Source of the DNA: Mesorhizobium wenxiniae
Lineage (GTDB): Bacteria; Pseudomonadota; Alphaproteobacteria; Rhizobiales; Rhizobiaceae
Length of the DNA stretch: 64,000 nt
Direction: 5' to 3'
NCBI RefSeq assembly: GCF_002284535.1
Contig: NZ_NPKH01000020.1
Coordinates: 868,001 to 932,000, forward strand
The position numbers and the translations under genes were made by a program. This document shows positions 8,180-19,463 of the stretch, one piece after another. Within the stretch, counting starts at the first letter, position 1, and every line of letters starts with the position of its first letter. The notes under the pieces were generated by a model that saw nothing but the letters and a program-made list of their open reading frames with translations, made no database searches and had not been told where the DNA came from.

Positions 8180-8470
8180 CTACCCGAACATCTTCTCGCC
8201 CTGCTCGTCGACGAGTTGGATGCCCTTCTTGATCGAGATGTCGACGGCGTCGTCGAGCCCGGCAAAACGGTCGGCGCGGATGAATTTGTGCTCCTTCATC
8301 ACGCCGTCGATTTCCTTAGAAACTACGCCGCAGGTCTGGTATTGGCCTTCCGCCTTGTAGGGCGTGGCGCTGATCAAAAATCCCTTGTGCTCGATCCGCT
8401 TTGCCGGTGCACCACTCTTTGGCTCGCCCGCGTCACTGCCGCCACCGAAAAGACGTTTCAGAAAAGACAT
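8180..8470 (-). CDS. HlyU-family protein
   Basis: 96 residues matching the HlyU family, named for a Vibrio haemolysin activator but widespread and mostly uncharacterised in alphaproteobacteria. Visible features are a short N-terminal MSFLKRLFGGG segment, EHKGFLISATPYKAEGQYQT and a C-terminal DISIKKGIQLVDEQG. The ATG at 8470 is preferred over one seven codons upstream because homologues begin with MSFLKRLF. It stands alone, facing the azoR terminator. Confidence 0.8.
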   Translation of the reverse strand: MSFLKRLFGGGSDAGEPKSGAPAKRIEHKGFLISATPYKAEGQYQTCGVVSKEIDGVMKEHKFIRADRFAGLDDAVDISIKKGIQLVDEQGEKMFG

Positions 8471-8577
8471 GGGAGCGCCCTCCAACGGCAATCATCCTAC
8501 ATCACATAGCGTGGTGCAGGATGATTTCACTAGCGGTCCTTAGGCAAACGGGCAAGGGCCGCATCCGGCCTCGGAAG

Positions 8578-9249
8578 TCAGCCGCGCGACAGCGCTTCGA
8601 GGGCTTCGGCGGCTCCTTCCAATATCGCAATCGCCTCGGCCTGTTTTTCAGCCGGCGCGTCGACGATGTCGCCGAGGGCTGCTCGCAGCCGGTGGCGCAC
8701 GGCGCGGAATTCGTCGCGCTTTTCCGAACGGCCGCGGCCGCGACGTCCGCCATCCTCGCCATCGTCGCTCCAGCCGAACCAGTCGCGCGCCCTTGCCATC
8801 TTGCGGCCGAAACGCTCGAGATGATCGAGCACATGGTCGATCATCTCGCGATTGTCATTGAGATGCGCCTGCCCGGCCTCGGTAATCGAAAACACCTTCT
8901 TGTTGCCTTCCGCCGACGAGACGGCATAGCCGGCCTCTTCCAGGAAGGTCAGCGTCGGATAGACCACGCCCGGGCTCGGGCTGTAGACGCCGCTGGTGCG
9001 TTCCTCCAGCGCCTTGATGATGTCGTAGCCGTGGCGCGGCGCCTCGGCCAGCAGCGACAGCGTGATCAGCTTGAGATCGCCGTCGGCCAGCATGCGCCCG
9101 GCGCGGAACATGTCGCCCGGACCGCCGCGCCCGCCGCCCCTCATCCCGTGGCCGAATGGGCCGAAGCCGCCACCACGACCACCGAACTTACCGGCCATAT
9201 GCATGAAAGCGCGGTCGGCATGCTCGCCGAAATGATGATGTTCGTGCAT
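8578..9249 (-). CDS. PadR-family regulator with His/Gly-rich N-terminus
   Basis: 223 residues. The PadR winged helix spans about residues 55-135 (LITLSLLAEAPRHGYDIIKALEE, then SPSPGVVYPTLTFLEEAG), followed by a helical dimerisation tail. The first 50 residues are unusual: His-rich (HEHHHFGEH), then Gly/Arg/Met-rich, which could bind a metal or just be a flexible extension. PadR proteins sense phenolics or other small molecules. Palindromic AT-rich sites directly upstream suggest autoregulation. No transporter or enzyme is adjacent, so the target is unknown. Confidence 0.88.
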   Translation of the reverse strand: MHEHHHFGEHADRAFMHMAGKFGGRGGGFGPFGHGMRGGGRGGPGDMFRAGRMLADGDLKLITLSLLAEAPRHGYDIIKALEERTSGVYSPSPGVVYPTLTFLEEAGYAVSSAEGNKKVFSITEAGQAHLNDNREMIDHVLDHLERFGRKMARARDWFGWSDDGEDGGRRGRGRSEKRDEFRAVRHRLRAALGDIVDAPAEKQAEAIAILEGAAEALEALSRG

Positions 9250-9259
9250 TGTCTGCTCC

Positions 9260-9332
9260 TTAAGTTATGTCTTACGATATATCTTAATTAGGCAATTAGG
9301 TGACTATGTCAAGATATATCTTACGATGTAAC
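9260..9332. promoter_or_regulatory. Candidate PadR operators
   Basis: GATATATCTTA occurs at 9276-9286 and 9313-9323, and CTTACGAT at 9271-9278 and 9320-9327, within an AT-rich block upstream of the PadR start in otherwise GC-rich DNA. AAGATATATCTT at 9311-9322 is a perfect 12-bp palindrome. The PadR product is the obvious candidate to bind here. Confidence 0.55.
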
Positions 9333-9449
9333 GTAATGCCCGGGATTGGAAGAGTGCGTTTGCGGCTAAGGCAGTGGGCTGAACCTCTCCGGAGTGCCAA
9401 AAAGCCCGGGGCAGCTCCGAGCCTTCGACGAACAGGATGTCTGTGCTGC

Positions 9450-9830
9450 TTACCAGCGGCCCTTGCGCCGGTTCCAGGCATAGAGAAGATCGGCGAAGCG
9501 ATCATAGGCATAGCGCGTCAGCGGCAGCACGGCGCGGTTGCCGAACAGCGCTGCCAGCCAGCCCTCGCCCGGTGTTTTCAGCCAGACGGCAATTGCGACG
9601 TCGGCGCCGACCAGCAGTTTGCCGTCCGCATCAATTGCATGCAACCGGCGGCGGATGTCCTCCAGCGACACGCCGTATCCGGCCAGAGCCGTCGGTTCGG
9701 CATTGATGTCGCGAAACGCGATCCGCCCGCTCTTGATCGCCTCGATCAGCCGCCGCTTCTGCCGGCTGATGCCGGCATCGCAAACCGGACAGCGGGTGTT
9801 GTACCAGATGGTCAGCAGAGGCTTGGGCAT
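9450..9830 (-). CDS. DUF393/DCC-family thiol-disulfide oxidoreductase-like protein
   Basis: 126 residues with a thioredoxin-like N-terminus and CPVC at residues 14-17, the hallmark of the DCC family. AFRDINAE and a Trp/Arg-rich C-terminus are also typical. The family is predicted to have redox activity but is little studied. The ATG at 9830 begins just before the first strand (KPLLTIWYNTRC). Neighbours do not suggest a partner. Confidence 0.85.
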   Translation of the reverse strand: MPKPLLTIWYNTRCPVCDAGISRQKRRLIEAIKSGRIAFRDINAEPTALAGYGVSLEDIRRRLHAIDADGKLLVGADVAIAVWLKTPGEGWLAALFGNRAVLPLTRYAYDRFADLLYAWNRRKGRW

Positions 9831-9981
9831 GTGTCCTAAGACGCGAGCTGAAGTGCTGCGCTGACTATCCGGGAAATACCTTCGCCCTGCAACATTTCGG
9901 ACCAGATTGGCCGGGCGCCGTCAAGCGACGCCTGACCGTCCGATATCCGGCAGCTTGCGCGGGCTGTAGCCGCGCAACGCC

Positions 9982-10275
9982 TCAGCCGAGCGAGGCGATG
10001 ATCTCGCGATAGGCCAATTCCGGGAAAGCCTTGAGCGTCCGCGTCCTCACATTGCCGCCTGTCGCCAGCATCAGCGAGAAACGAGCGAGCACCGCATCGT
10101 CGGGCGCTTCGACGATCGCCACCATATCGCATTCGCCCATGGTGAGATAAAACGCCTTGAACGAGCCACCCATGTCTCCCAGCAGCTTCTTGGCGGCATC
10201 GAGCCGCTTCGGCGACTCGCGCACATTTTTGGCGCCCTGCTCCGTCCAGTTGATCAGCACGATATAGTTTGTCAT
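9982..10275 (-). CDS. GYD-domain protein
   Basis: 97 residues of the GYD family, small dimeric alpha-beta barrels named for a conserved Gly-Tyr-Asp region. Here one sees NYIVLINWTEQGAKNV, AFYLTMGECDMVAIVEAPDD and TLKAFPELAYREII. Function is generally unknown. GGAGGGAGGTGTGC precedes the ATG at 10275, which fixes the start. It lies between the DCC-family gene and the rpoD terminator on the same strand. Confidence 0.85.
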   Translation of the reverse strand: MTNYIVLINWTEQGAKNVRESPKRLDAAKKLLGDMGGSFKAFYLTMGECDMVAIVEAPDDAVLARFSLMLATGGNVRTRTLKAFPELAYREIIASLG

Positions 10276-10434
10276 GCACACCTCCCTCCGGGGCCTCGGA
10301 GCACGGCGTCACTGCCGGGGCGGGCATCCGGGTTTGTCGCCCAGAAAATGCATCCGACACGAGATTATCCTCCCACAACAGGTGAGCTGCAACAACAACC
10401 GCACCGTCTGGCGAGACAATTCCTGGCACGAACG

Positions 10435-10459
10435 AAAAAGGGCGCCGCAGCGCCCTTTA
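10435..10459 (-). terminator. rpoD terminator
   Basis: On the minus strand, AAAGGGCGC pairs with GCGCCCTTT around a four-base loop, and the run of T continues. It lies about 25 bases after the rpoD stop. Confidence 0.85.
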
Positions 10460-10482
10460 AATTGCTTATCCGTCACCCGGCA

Positions 10483-12504
<2,022 letters not shown>

Positions 12505-12874
12505 TCTTAATTTCTCCAAGCGGCCAAGTATCAAGCCGCGTAAGCTGCCGTACCGGTTAAATCAGATGCGCTCGCTCTAGAACGCGCTTCCCCGGGCCAG
12601 TAACTGCATCTCTCGTTAAGTCCAGATTAACCCTGGTATCTGTGGCAGGCTGACTGCCTGTCCAGTGACCGGTACCTCACATCGCTGCATTTCCCGTCGA
12701 CGCCGGCACGGGTTAACGTTTCGAATCGTCCTGATTCCGTCATTCTGCCAGAAGGTCAAGCGCCTCTCGCATGATTCGCATGAAAAAAGCGAATCAATTA
12801 CCCGACTTAAAGCGCCGCGGCTGATTCGACGCGCAAGCACGGTTCTGCAATTTCACTTTTTCGTAAGCTTCGAT
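12505..12874. other. Intergenic region between dnaG and rpoD
   Basis: 370 bp without a credible gene. It must hold the rpoD promoter and leader and the dnaG 3' end, but no clean terminator or promoter pair stands out. AT content rises toward 12780-12870. Confidence 0.5.
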
Positions 12875-14851
12875 CTACACCCGCCCGGCCCTGCCCGATG
12901 ACACGCCGAACCCGTCGATCAGCGCTTCCGTTGCTTGCACATCACGAAATTGCGCCTGGATCTCGACGAGATGCCGGTAGTTTTCGTCTGTGGGATCGCT
13001 GGCGAGCGCCGCTTCCGCCTGTTTCAGCTCCTTATGTAAGGTGCGCGCGCTGCGCTGCAAGTGGAGCGCCTGGCTGAAGGCGTCGCGGGCATCGTCAAGT
13101 CCGGCTGTTTCCAGCGCCGGCCACTGCCGAGCCCGTTTGATCAGCGCCACCACGCGCGCCCAGATCTCGCCGCAGCCGGCCCGTTCGATCGTCGCGATCA
13201 CCGCGTCGCGGTCGTTGGCCATGTCATGCGCCATCGCATCGAGGATCGCCGCATGCAGCCGCTTCAGATCGGTATTGGCGAGGTCGAGGAACTCGACATG
13301 TTCGAAATTCTCGTCGATCAGCGCCGGATGATTGACAAGAGCTGCTATGATCGTCGCCTCGCGCACCGACATCCCCTCACTGCCGCGCTTGACCAGCGCC
13401 GAGCGGCCGAGGCTTTCGGTGATCGCGGTGCGTCCGCCGGCATTGCCGCCGCGTGCGAACTGTCCGCCAGGAGCGGAGCCCTTGCCCTGAAAGGGCCCGC
13501 CGGGCCGCGCATCTTGGCGCCCGCCTTGATAGCCTTGTCGCGCGCTGCGCTGGGTGCCGAAAAAGCTTAGCACCCGCTCGCGCATTTCCTGTTGGTAGTG
13601 GTAGCGCAAGCTCTCGTCACGGATGCGGCCGGTCAGTTCGCGCAGCGTCTTTTCCAGTTCCGCCCGCCGCTCCGGCGTGTCGAAGACGCCGCCGGCCGTT
13701 TCGCGCACCCACAAAAGGTCCGCGAGCGGCCGCGCCTCGGAAAGCACTGCGCGAAACGCGTCCGGCCCGTCGGCCTTGACCAGATCGTCGGGGTCCTTGC
13801 CTTCTGGCAGAAGCGCAAAGCGCACCGAGCGGCCTGCCTGAACCGCCGGCAGCGCCATGTCGGCGGCGCGCCATGCCGCCTTCAGTCCGGCCTGGTCGCC
13901 GTCGAAGCACAGCACCGGCTCGCCGGCCATGCGCCACAGGAGTTCGAGCTGATTTTCGGTCAGCGCGGTGCCGAGCGGCGCCACGACATTCTCGAAACCG
14001 GCCTGCGCCAGCGCGATCACGTCCATATAGCCCTCGACGGCGATGACCGTGCCACCCTTGGCCAGCGCCCCCTTTCCCAGCGCTTGGCGCGCACGGGCGA
14101 AATTGTAGAGCACATTGCCCTTGTGGAAGAGCTCGGTGTCGGGCGAATTCATGTATTTGGCGAGCGCATCGGCGGCCAGCGCCCGCCCGCCAAAGGCGAT
14201 TATCTTGCCTCTGGAATCCGGGATCGGGAACATGATGCGGTCGCGGAACCAGTCGTAGGAGACCGGGACGTCGTCGCCGTGGCGCACCAGCCCGCATGCC
14301 TCGATATCGGCCTTGGGCACGCCGTTCGCGGCAAGATGCTCCTTCAGCGCGTTGCGGCTGTCGGGCGCATAGCCGAGCCGGAACGACTGCTGCGTTGCCG
14401 GTGTCAGCCCGCGGTCGCGCAGATAGGCCCGGGCTTTTGCGCCTTCCGGTCCCTGCAGCCGCTCCTGGAAGAAGGCAGTCGCCATTTCCATGATTTCGGT
14501 CAGGCTGGCGCGTTCCTTTTCGCGCCGTTCCTCCTGGGCATCGCGCACCGGCATCGGCACGCCGGCCATGTCGGCGATCTTCTCGACCGCTTCGGGAAAG
14601 CTCATCCCGTCGAGTTCGGTGAGGAACTTGAAGTGGTCGCCCGAAACCGAGCAGCCGAAGCAATGATAGCGGCCCTTCTTGTCCTCGCAATGGAAGGACG
14701 GGCTCTTCTCGCCATGGAAGGGGCAGCACGCCCAATAGTCGCCGCGCGGCGCGTTGGTCTTCTTCCTATCCCACGCCACGCGCTGGCCGATCACCGATGA
14801 AATCGGCACGCGGTCGCGTATCTCGTCGAGGAAGGCAGGTGGAAAGCGCAT
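12875..14851 (-). CDS. dnaG: DNA primase
   Basis: 658 residues. An N-terminal CHC2 zinc ribbon (CPFH at about residues 40-43 and CFGC about 20 residues later) recognises template. The catalytic core carries a TOPRIM domain with EGYMDVIAL and the DGDQAG acidic pair for metal. A Gly/Gln-rich linker (GGRQDARPGGPFQGKG) leads to the DnaB-interacting C-terminal domain. It makes RNA primers at the replication fork. The start is set at the ATG before RFPPAFLDEIRDRV, which matches family N-termini. Together with rpoD it keeps part of the conserved macromolecular-synthesis gene order. Confidence 0.97.
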   Translation of the reverse strand: MRFPPAFLDEIRDRVPISSVIGQRVAWDRKKTNAPRGDYWACCPFHGEKSPSFHCEDKKGRYHCFGCSVSGDHFKFLTELDGMSFPEAVEKIADMAGVPMPVRDAQEERREKERASLTEIMEMATAFFQERLQGPEGAKARAYLRDRGLTPATQQSFRLGYAPDSRNALKEHLAANGVPKADIEACGLVRHGDDVPVSYDWFRDRIMFPIPDSRGKIIAFGGRALAADALAKYMNSPDTELFHKGNVLYNFARARQALGKGALAKGGTVIAVEGYMDVIALAQAGFENVVAPLGTALTENQLELLWRMAGEPVLCFDGDQAGLKAAWRAADMALPAVQAGRSVRFALLPEGKDPDDLVKADGPDAFRAVLSEARPLADLLWVRETAGGVFDTPERRAELEKTLRELTGRIRDESLRYHYQQEMRERVLSFFGTQRSARQGYQGGRQDARPGGPFQGKGSAPGGQFARGGNAGGRTAITESLGRSALVKRGSEGMSVREATIIAALVNHPALIDENFEHVEFLDLANTDLKRLHAAILDAMAHDMANDRDAVIATIERAGCGEIWARVVALIKRARQWPALETAGLDDARDAFSQALHLQRSARTLHKELKQAEAALASDPTDENYRHLVEIQAQFRDVQATEALIDGFGVSSGRAGRV

Positions 14852-14937
14852 TGGGAACGGCTCGTTTGTCCTCCATATAATCACACCGGCGAAACCCGAC
14901 GACTCCTAATGCGGACCATACCCGGTTTTCACAGGGC

Positions 14938-14970
14938 AAAAGAAGACGGCCGCTGCGGGCCGCCTTCTTT
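14938..14970 (-). terminator. Terminator after the RcnB-like gene
   Basis: On the minus strand, AAAGAAGGCGGCC pairs with GGCCGTCTTCTTTT around a short loop and ends in T. It insulates dnaG from the upstream RcnB-like gene. Confidence 0.85.
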
Positions 14971-15006
14971 CCTATCCCGGCATAGTGCCGGTGGACATTT
15001 GGACGA

Positions 15007-15371
15007 TCAGTGCGCGTCGATCGCGCCGAAGATGATGCCGGAGACGACGCCGACAGGAGATAGTCGTTGCCGACGCGGATCCATTCCTGGCCACGGCTCG
15101 GACGACGCAGGCCATAGTGGCGATAGTCGCGGATCGGCTGGTGGCGCTTCCAGCTGAAATATTTCTGGCCATTGCGCCAATGGTTCCTCTTCACGACGAC
15201 TTTCTTCTTCACCACGACGCGCTTCTTCACGTGCCTGTCCGGCTTCTTCCAGTCGACCTGGCTGTAGTTCGACTGGGGTGCATTTGGCGCGTTCAGCGGC
15301 GCTGCCTTGCCCTGCAGCGACGTGGCAGCCAGCATAGAGAGGGAGACTGCGGAAAGAATGATGCGTTTCAT
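15007..15371 (-). pseudogene. RcnB-family periplasmic protein, single-base frameshift near the 3' end
   Basis: The start at 15371 gives a signal peptide (MKRIILSAVSLSMLAATSLQ), then Lys/Arg/Val-rich repeats (KKRVVVKKKVVVKRNHW) and the RcnB core (WKRHQPIRDYRHYGLRRP, WIRVGNDYLL). Just after DYLL, near 15055, the frame shifts: one added base would continue as VGVVSGIIFGAIDAH and stop at 15007. Without it the frame runs on into the start of dnaG. RcnB-type proteins are periplasmic and linked to Ni/Co export in E. coli. Whether this is a real lesion or a sequence error cannot be told. Confidence 0.75.
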
Positions 15372-15762
15372 CACGGGGGTACTCCTTTGGTTGCCGATGC
15401 CCAAGCAATAGAGCCCGAAGAATGAACCGAAACTGAACACACGGATTACGTTTTCGTAATGATTTCACGTATTTAAGATAGCTAATTCAACACTCAGCTC
15501 AAATCGGATTTGAAGGGGTCGTCGGCACTCGACAGCGCCACCATCCAGAAGCCGGCCGGCAATGCAACCATTTTGCGATCCATCCATTTCCGACACACCC
15601 TGTCGCGCACCAACAGCCGGCCGAATTGGGCAAAATTTATTACCCGGCTAAAAGTAATCGGAGTAGTATCGACCTTTGCAATGTCCTTGATTCGCCCCCT
15701 CTTTTACCTCTGTGCCGTCACGGCGCCCGTATCGCTGTCGCCTGTCGGAATGCGAGCCTGAC
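15372..15762. other. Intergenic region upstream of the RcnB-like and Na/Pi transporter genes
   Basis: 391 bp between divergent genes, with no credible gene. ATTACG-TTTT-CGTAAT at 15445-15460 is a perfect 6-bp inverted repeat close to the expected promoter of the RcnB-like gene and could be a protein site. Confidence 0.4.
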
Positions 15763-17427
15763 ATGAGCGGTTCGGTCGTTTTGCTGCATCTTGCCGGCGC
15801 GGTGGCGCTGATGCTGTTTGCCACCCGCTTGGTGAAGACAGGTGTCGAGCGCGCCTATGGCGATGTGCTGCGCCACAAGCTGCGCGCGACCATGCGCAAT
15901 CCTTTTATGGCGGTTCTGGCCGGCTGCGGCCTGGCGATCGCGCTGCAAAGCTCCACCGCCGTCACCTTGCTGGTCGGCTCCTTCGCCGGCGCCGGCATCG
16001 TCAGCGGCTTATCGGGCCAGCTTGCCGTGCGGGGCGCCGAGATCGGCTCGGCACTGGTGGTCAAGCTGCTCACCTTCGACCTGTCGCTGCTGGTGCCGGT
16101 CTGTCTTGTCGCCGGCACCGTCATGTTCATGGCCACCGAGCGGCGCGACTGGCGCCAGTTCGGCCGCATCCTGGTCGGCATCGGCCTGCTGGTGTTGTCG
16201 CTGGAGATGATCGGCCAGGCATCGGAGCCGCTGCGCCAGAGCACGCTGATGCCGGTCGTCGTCGATTACTTCTCCGGCGACCCGGTCACCGCCTATCTGC
16301 TGGCGGCGCTGGTCACCTGGCTGTTTCATTCCTCGATCGCCGCGGTGCTGCTGATGGTGACGCTCGCCGGCCGTGGCTTCATCCCGCCCGAACTCGGCAT
16401 CGTGCTGGTGCTCGGCGTCAATCTGGGTTCGTCGATCATCGCGCCGCTGCTCACCCGCAATGCGGAGCCGGGCGTGCGTGTCGTACCGATCGGCAATCTC
16501 CTGATGCGCGGCATGGGCTCTCTTGCCATGCTGATCCTGTTCCTGTGGTTGAAGCCGCCGGTCGCCTTTCTCGGCGCCACCGTGCCCGACCAGATCGTCA
16601 ACGCACACATCCTGTTCAATATCCTGATCCTGGTTGCCGGCCTGCCACTGGCCGGCCTCGTCTACCGCGCTTCGGAAAAGATCGTGGCGCTCGGCACCAA
16701 ACCGGCGCCGGCCGAAGCGCTCGACGTCGTCGAGCTGTCCGCGCTAAACGACAGCGCGCTGGATGTGCCGAGCCAGGCGCTGGCCAACGCCACCCGTGAG
16801 GTGGTGCGGGTCTGCGAGACGGTCGAGATCATGCTGAAGCGCATCATCGAGCTCTATGAGAGCGCCGACGCCGACAAGATCAAGGCGCTGGCCGCGCTCG
16901 ACGACCGCGTCGACAAGAAGCACGCAGCGATAAAGCTCTATCTGGCCAAGGTCACCAAGAACCCGCTGAGCGAGGACGAGGCGCTGCGCTGCCAGGAGCT
17001 GATCGGCGCCTGCGTCAAGCTCGAGCAGGTCGGCGACATCATCGTGCGCAACATGCTGGTGCACGTCAGGAAGAAGCTCGAGCGCGGGCTGGAGTTCACG
17101 CCCGAGGGCTGGCGCGAGCTTTGCGCCTTCCACGCCTCGGTGCTGGCCAACGCACGGCTTGCCTTCAACGTGCTGGTCTCGCGCGATCCGGAGACCGCCC
17201 GCCAGCTGGTGCTCGAAAAGGACCGGCTGCGCGACCGCGAGAAGGAGACCAGCGCCAGCCACTTCGTGCGGCTGCGCGACGGCACCGCCAAGAGCGTCGA
17301 GACCAGTTCCATCCATCTCGACACCATCCGCGACCTGAAGCAGATCAACTCGCTGCTCGCCTCGATGGCTTATCCCGTGCTTGAGGAACGCGGCCTGCTC
17401 ACCGGCTCGCGGTTGAAGGCCGGGTGA
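15763..17427 (+). CDS. Na/Pi cotransporter family protein (NptA/YjbB-like)
   Basis: 554 residues. The N-terminal 320 residues form two inverted repeats of membrane helices with the family's QSSTA motif (ALQSSTAVTLL, about residues 65-75) and its partner HSSIAAVLL. The C-terminal 200 residues are a soluble, helical PhoU-like domain. It is probably a phosphate transporter or exporter coupled to sodium in the inner membrane. The ATG at 15763 gives a short N-terminus before the first helix; its ribosome site is weak. No phosphate-regulation gene is adjacent. Confidence 0.9.
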   Translation: MSGSVVLLHLAGAVALMLFATRLVKTGVERAYGDVLRHKLRATMRNPFMAVLAGCGLAIALQSSTAVTLLVGSFAGAGIVSGLSGQLAVRGAEIGSALVVKLLTFDLSLLVPVCLVAGTVMFMATERRDWRQFGRILVGIGLLVLSLEMIGQASEPLRQSTLMPVVVDYFSGDPVTAYLLAALVTWLFHSSIAAVLLMVTLAGRGFIPPELGIVLVLGVNLGSSIIAPLLTRNAEPGVRVVPIGNLLMRGMGSLAMLILFLWLKPPVAFLGATVPDQIVNAHILFNILILVAGLPLAGLVYRASEKIVALGTKPAPAEALDVVELSALNDSALDVPSQALANATREVVRVCETVEIMLKRIIELYESADADKIKALAALDDRVDKKHAAIKLYLAKVTKNPLSEDEALRCQELIGACVKLEQVGDIIVRNMLVHVRKKLERGLEFTPEGWRELCAFHASVLANARLAFNVLVSRDPETARQLVLEKDRLRDREKETSASHFVRLRDGTAKSVETSSIHLDTIRDLKQINSLLASMAYPVLEERGLLTGSRLKAG

Positions 17428-17441
17428 TCCCGGAGCCTTGT

Positions 17442-17467
17442 CCTTCTCCCACAACACAGGGAGAAGG
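17442..17467. repeat. CCTTCTCCC-type palindromic element
   Basis: CCTTCTCCC (17442-17450) and GGGAGAAGG (17459-17467) form a 9-bp stem just after the Na/Pi transporter gene. The same motif recurs at 36805, 38096, 39000 and 61132. Confidence 0.5.
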
Positions 17468-17586
17468 AAAAACCGTCGCGCCAGCCCGATCAAGAAAACC
17501 TAAACCGGCGTCGACAATTTCTGGATTGCTCGCCGCTCTCGTTCGTGATTTGAGGCCATCTCATTCAAGGATCGCCTTCCAGCGCC

Positions 17587-18760
17587 ATGCTTCCCCTCAT
17601 CGCCCTGTTCATCGCTGCGTTCGCATTCGGCACCACCGAGTTCGTCATCGCCGGCGTGCTGCCGCAGGTGGCGGATGGCCTTGGCGTCTCCATCCCAACT
17701 GCCGGCTACCTCGTCTCCGGCTACGCCGGCGGCATCGCAATCGGCGGACCGCTATTGACGCTCGCCACCAAGACGATTTCGCGCAAGGCCTTGCTGCTTG
17801 GCCTTGCCGCAGCCTTCACCATTGGCCAGGCCGCTTGCGCCCTTGCACCCGACTTCGCGTCCATGTTGCTGTTGCGGATTGCGGTGGCCGTGGCGCACGG
17901 CGCCTATTTCGGCGTCGCGATGGTGGTCGCGGTCGGCCTGGTCCGCCACGACCAGCGCGGAATGGCCGTTGCGCTCATCCTGTCTGGCCTCACGGTCTCC
18001 AATGTCATCGGCGTGCCGGCCGGCACGGCGATCGGCAACATCTGGGGGTGGCGTGTGACGTTCTGGGTGATGTGCGCGCTTGGTGTGGTTTCCATCGCCG
18101 CCATGGCCGCCCTCCTCCCACGCAAGACGGGATCGTCGCGCCAATCCGTCAGTTTCGGCAGCGAGGTTCGCGTGCTTGCACGCCAGCAGGTCTGGACGTC
18201 GCTGATCCTCACTGATGATCGGTCAGTTCGGCCTGTTCACCTACATCACGCCGACGCTGCTTGACATCACCGGCCTCGATGAGGACCTCGTGCCCTGGGT
18301 GCTCCTGCTCAACGGTGTCGGCGCGACGATCGGCGTCTTTCTTGGCGGGCGGCTCGCCGACTGGAAACTGATGCCCTCGCTCATCACCATGCTTTTCATG
18401 CAGGCGATGACACTTGCCGTCATTTACGCCGTCAGCCCGTACCCGGTGCCGATGGTCGTGGCGATCACTGTCTGGGGCGGACTCAGCTTCGCCATCGGCA
18501 CTCCGATCCAGACCCGTATCCTGACGTGGACGGCGGATGCCTCCAACCTCGCCTCATCGCTCATCCCGGCCGGCTTCAATGCCGGCATCGCGCTGGCCGC
18601 CTCGCTCGGTGCCGCTATGCTCAATGCCGGTTATGGCTATCTCAGCCTGCCGGTGGTTGGCGCCCTGGCCATGCTGGTCGCCGTGGCGGTCGCGCTTGCC
18701 TCGCATCTCCAGGAGTGGCGCAGCAGTGCGACGCCGCCGCTGCCGGCCGCAGCCGAATAG
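17587..18760 (+). pseudogene. MFS transporter (DHA1/Ara-J-like) interrupted by a frameshift
   Basis: The first part, 17587 to about 18211, encodes six membrane helices with an MFS start (IAAFAFGTTEFVIAGVLPQVA) and the helix 4-5 region. Near 18211 the frame moves by one base; from 18215 the second frame supplies the remaining helices (MIGQFGLFTYITP to the stop at 18760). Removing one base around CTCACTGATG would rejoin them as a protein of about 390 residues, the usual size. The substrate is unknown; relatives export sugars or drugs. Either a recent pseudogene or a sequencing error. Confidence 0.8.
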
Positions 18761-18940
18761 ACGGGCAGACTCTGCAAATCGATCCGGTAGCGCAGGCTTT
18801 CCGCGACGTCCGCCTTTTGGAGACGAAGCCTCTGCCTGTGCGCTTGTTGGTTTGGCGGAGATCAATAGGATTCCGAAATTGATCTTCAGGGGCGGCTTTC
18901 TAGAATCAAGTATGATCGATTACCACCTGGAGTGAACACA

Positions 18941-19450
18941 ATGGCCGACCACACATCCGAGAAGTCGGCGAAGGCCGCCGCCGAGCGGGTCGCTGCGAAA
19001 CCGACCAAACCGCGCAAGGCGACGCCGGAGCCGCAGCCCGGCAAGGCCGCGAAACCGGCACTCCTCGCCGGCGGCAACCCCCAGATCGCGAAGGCTGAAG
19101 GCGACGCTCCCGTGCAGGCCTACATCGCGGCCATGCCGGGCTGGAAAAGCGACCTCGGGCGCCGTCTCGACGCGATCATCACGGGCACTGTCCCCGGTGT
19201 GCACAAGGCAGTCAAATGGAACTCGCCATTTTACGGCATCGAAGGCCAGGGCTGGTTCCTGTCGTTCCATGTCTTCACCCGCTACGTCAAAGTGACCTTC
19301 TTCCGAGGCACGTCACTTCGTCCTCTTCCTCCCGGCAAGTCCAAGCACAAGCAAGTGCGCTATCTCGACGTTTATGAGGACCAGCTCGACGAAGCTCAAT
19401 TTGCCGCTTGGGTGAAGCAAGCCAGCCAATTGCCCGGCGAACGAATGTGA
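18941..19450 (+). CDS. DUF1801-domain protein
   Basis: 169 residues. The first 60 are Lys/Ala/Pro-rich and probably disordered. The rest is a DUF1801 fold (VQAYIAAMPGWKSDLGRR, HKAVKWNSPFYGIEGQGW, FFRGTSL), a small alpha-beta domain of unknown function often found as a single gene. A GGAG motif about nine bases upstream supports the ATG at 18941. It converges on an unusual ureohydrolase gene, on whose other side a second DUF1801 gene stands. Confidence 0.8.
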   Translation: MADHTSEKSAKAAAERVAAKPTKPRKATPEPQPGKAAKPALLAGGNPQIAKAEGDAPVQAYIAAMPGWKSDLGRRLDAIITGTVPGVHKAVKWNSPFYGIEGQGWFLSFHVFTRYVKVTFFRGTSLRPLPPGKSKHKQVRYLDVYEDQLDEAQFAAWVKQASQLPGERM

Positions 19451-19463
19451 GAGGCGTCGCGAA

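Noticed and set aside
9836-10429. Long open frame on the minus strand in another register of the GYD gene
   Set aside because: Its composition is Arg/Ala-rich, it covers the GYD gene and the rpoD terminator side, and the GYD frame has both homology and a strong ribosome site.
14766-15440. A 224-residue fusion-like protein reading from the RcnB-like gene into dnaG
   Set aside because: The part after DYLL has no family features, while the shifted frame gives the expected tail, so a frameshift is the simpler reading.
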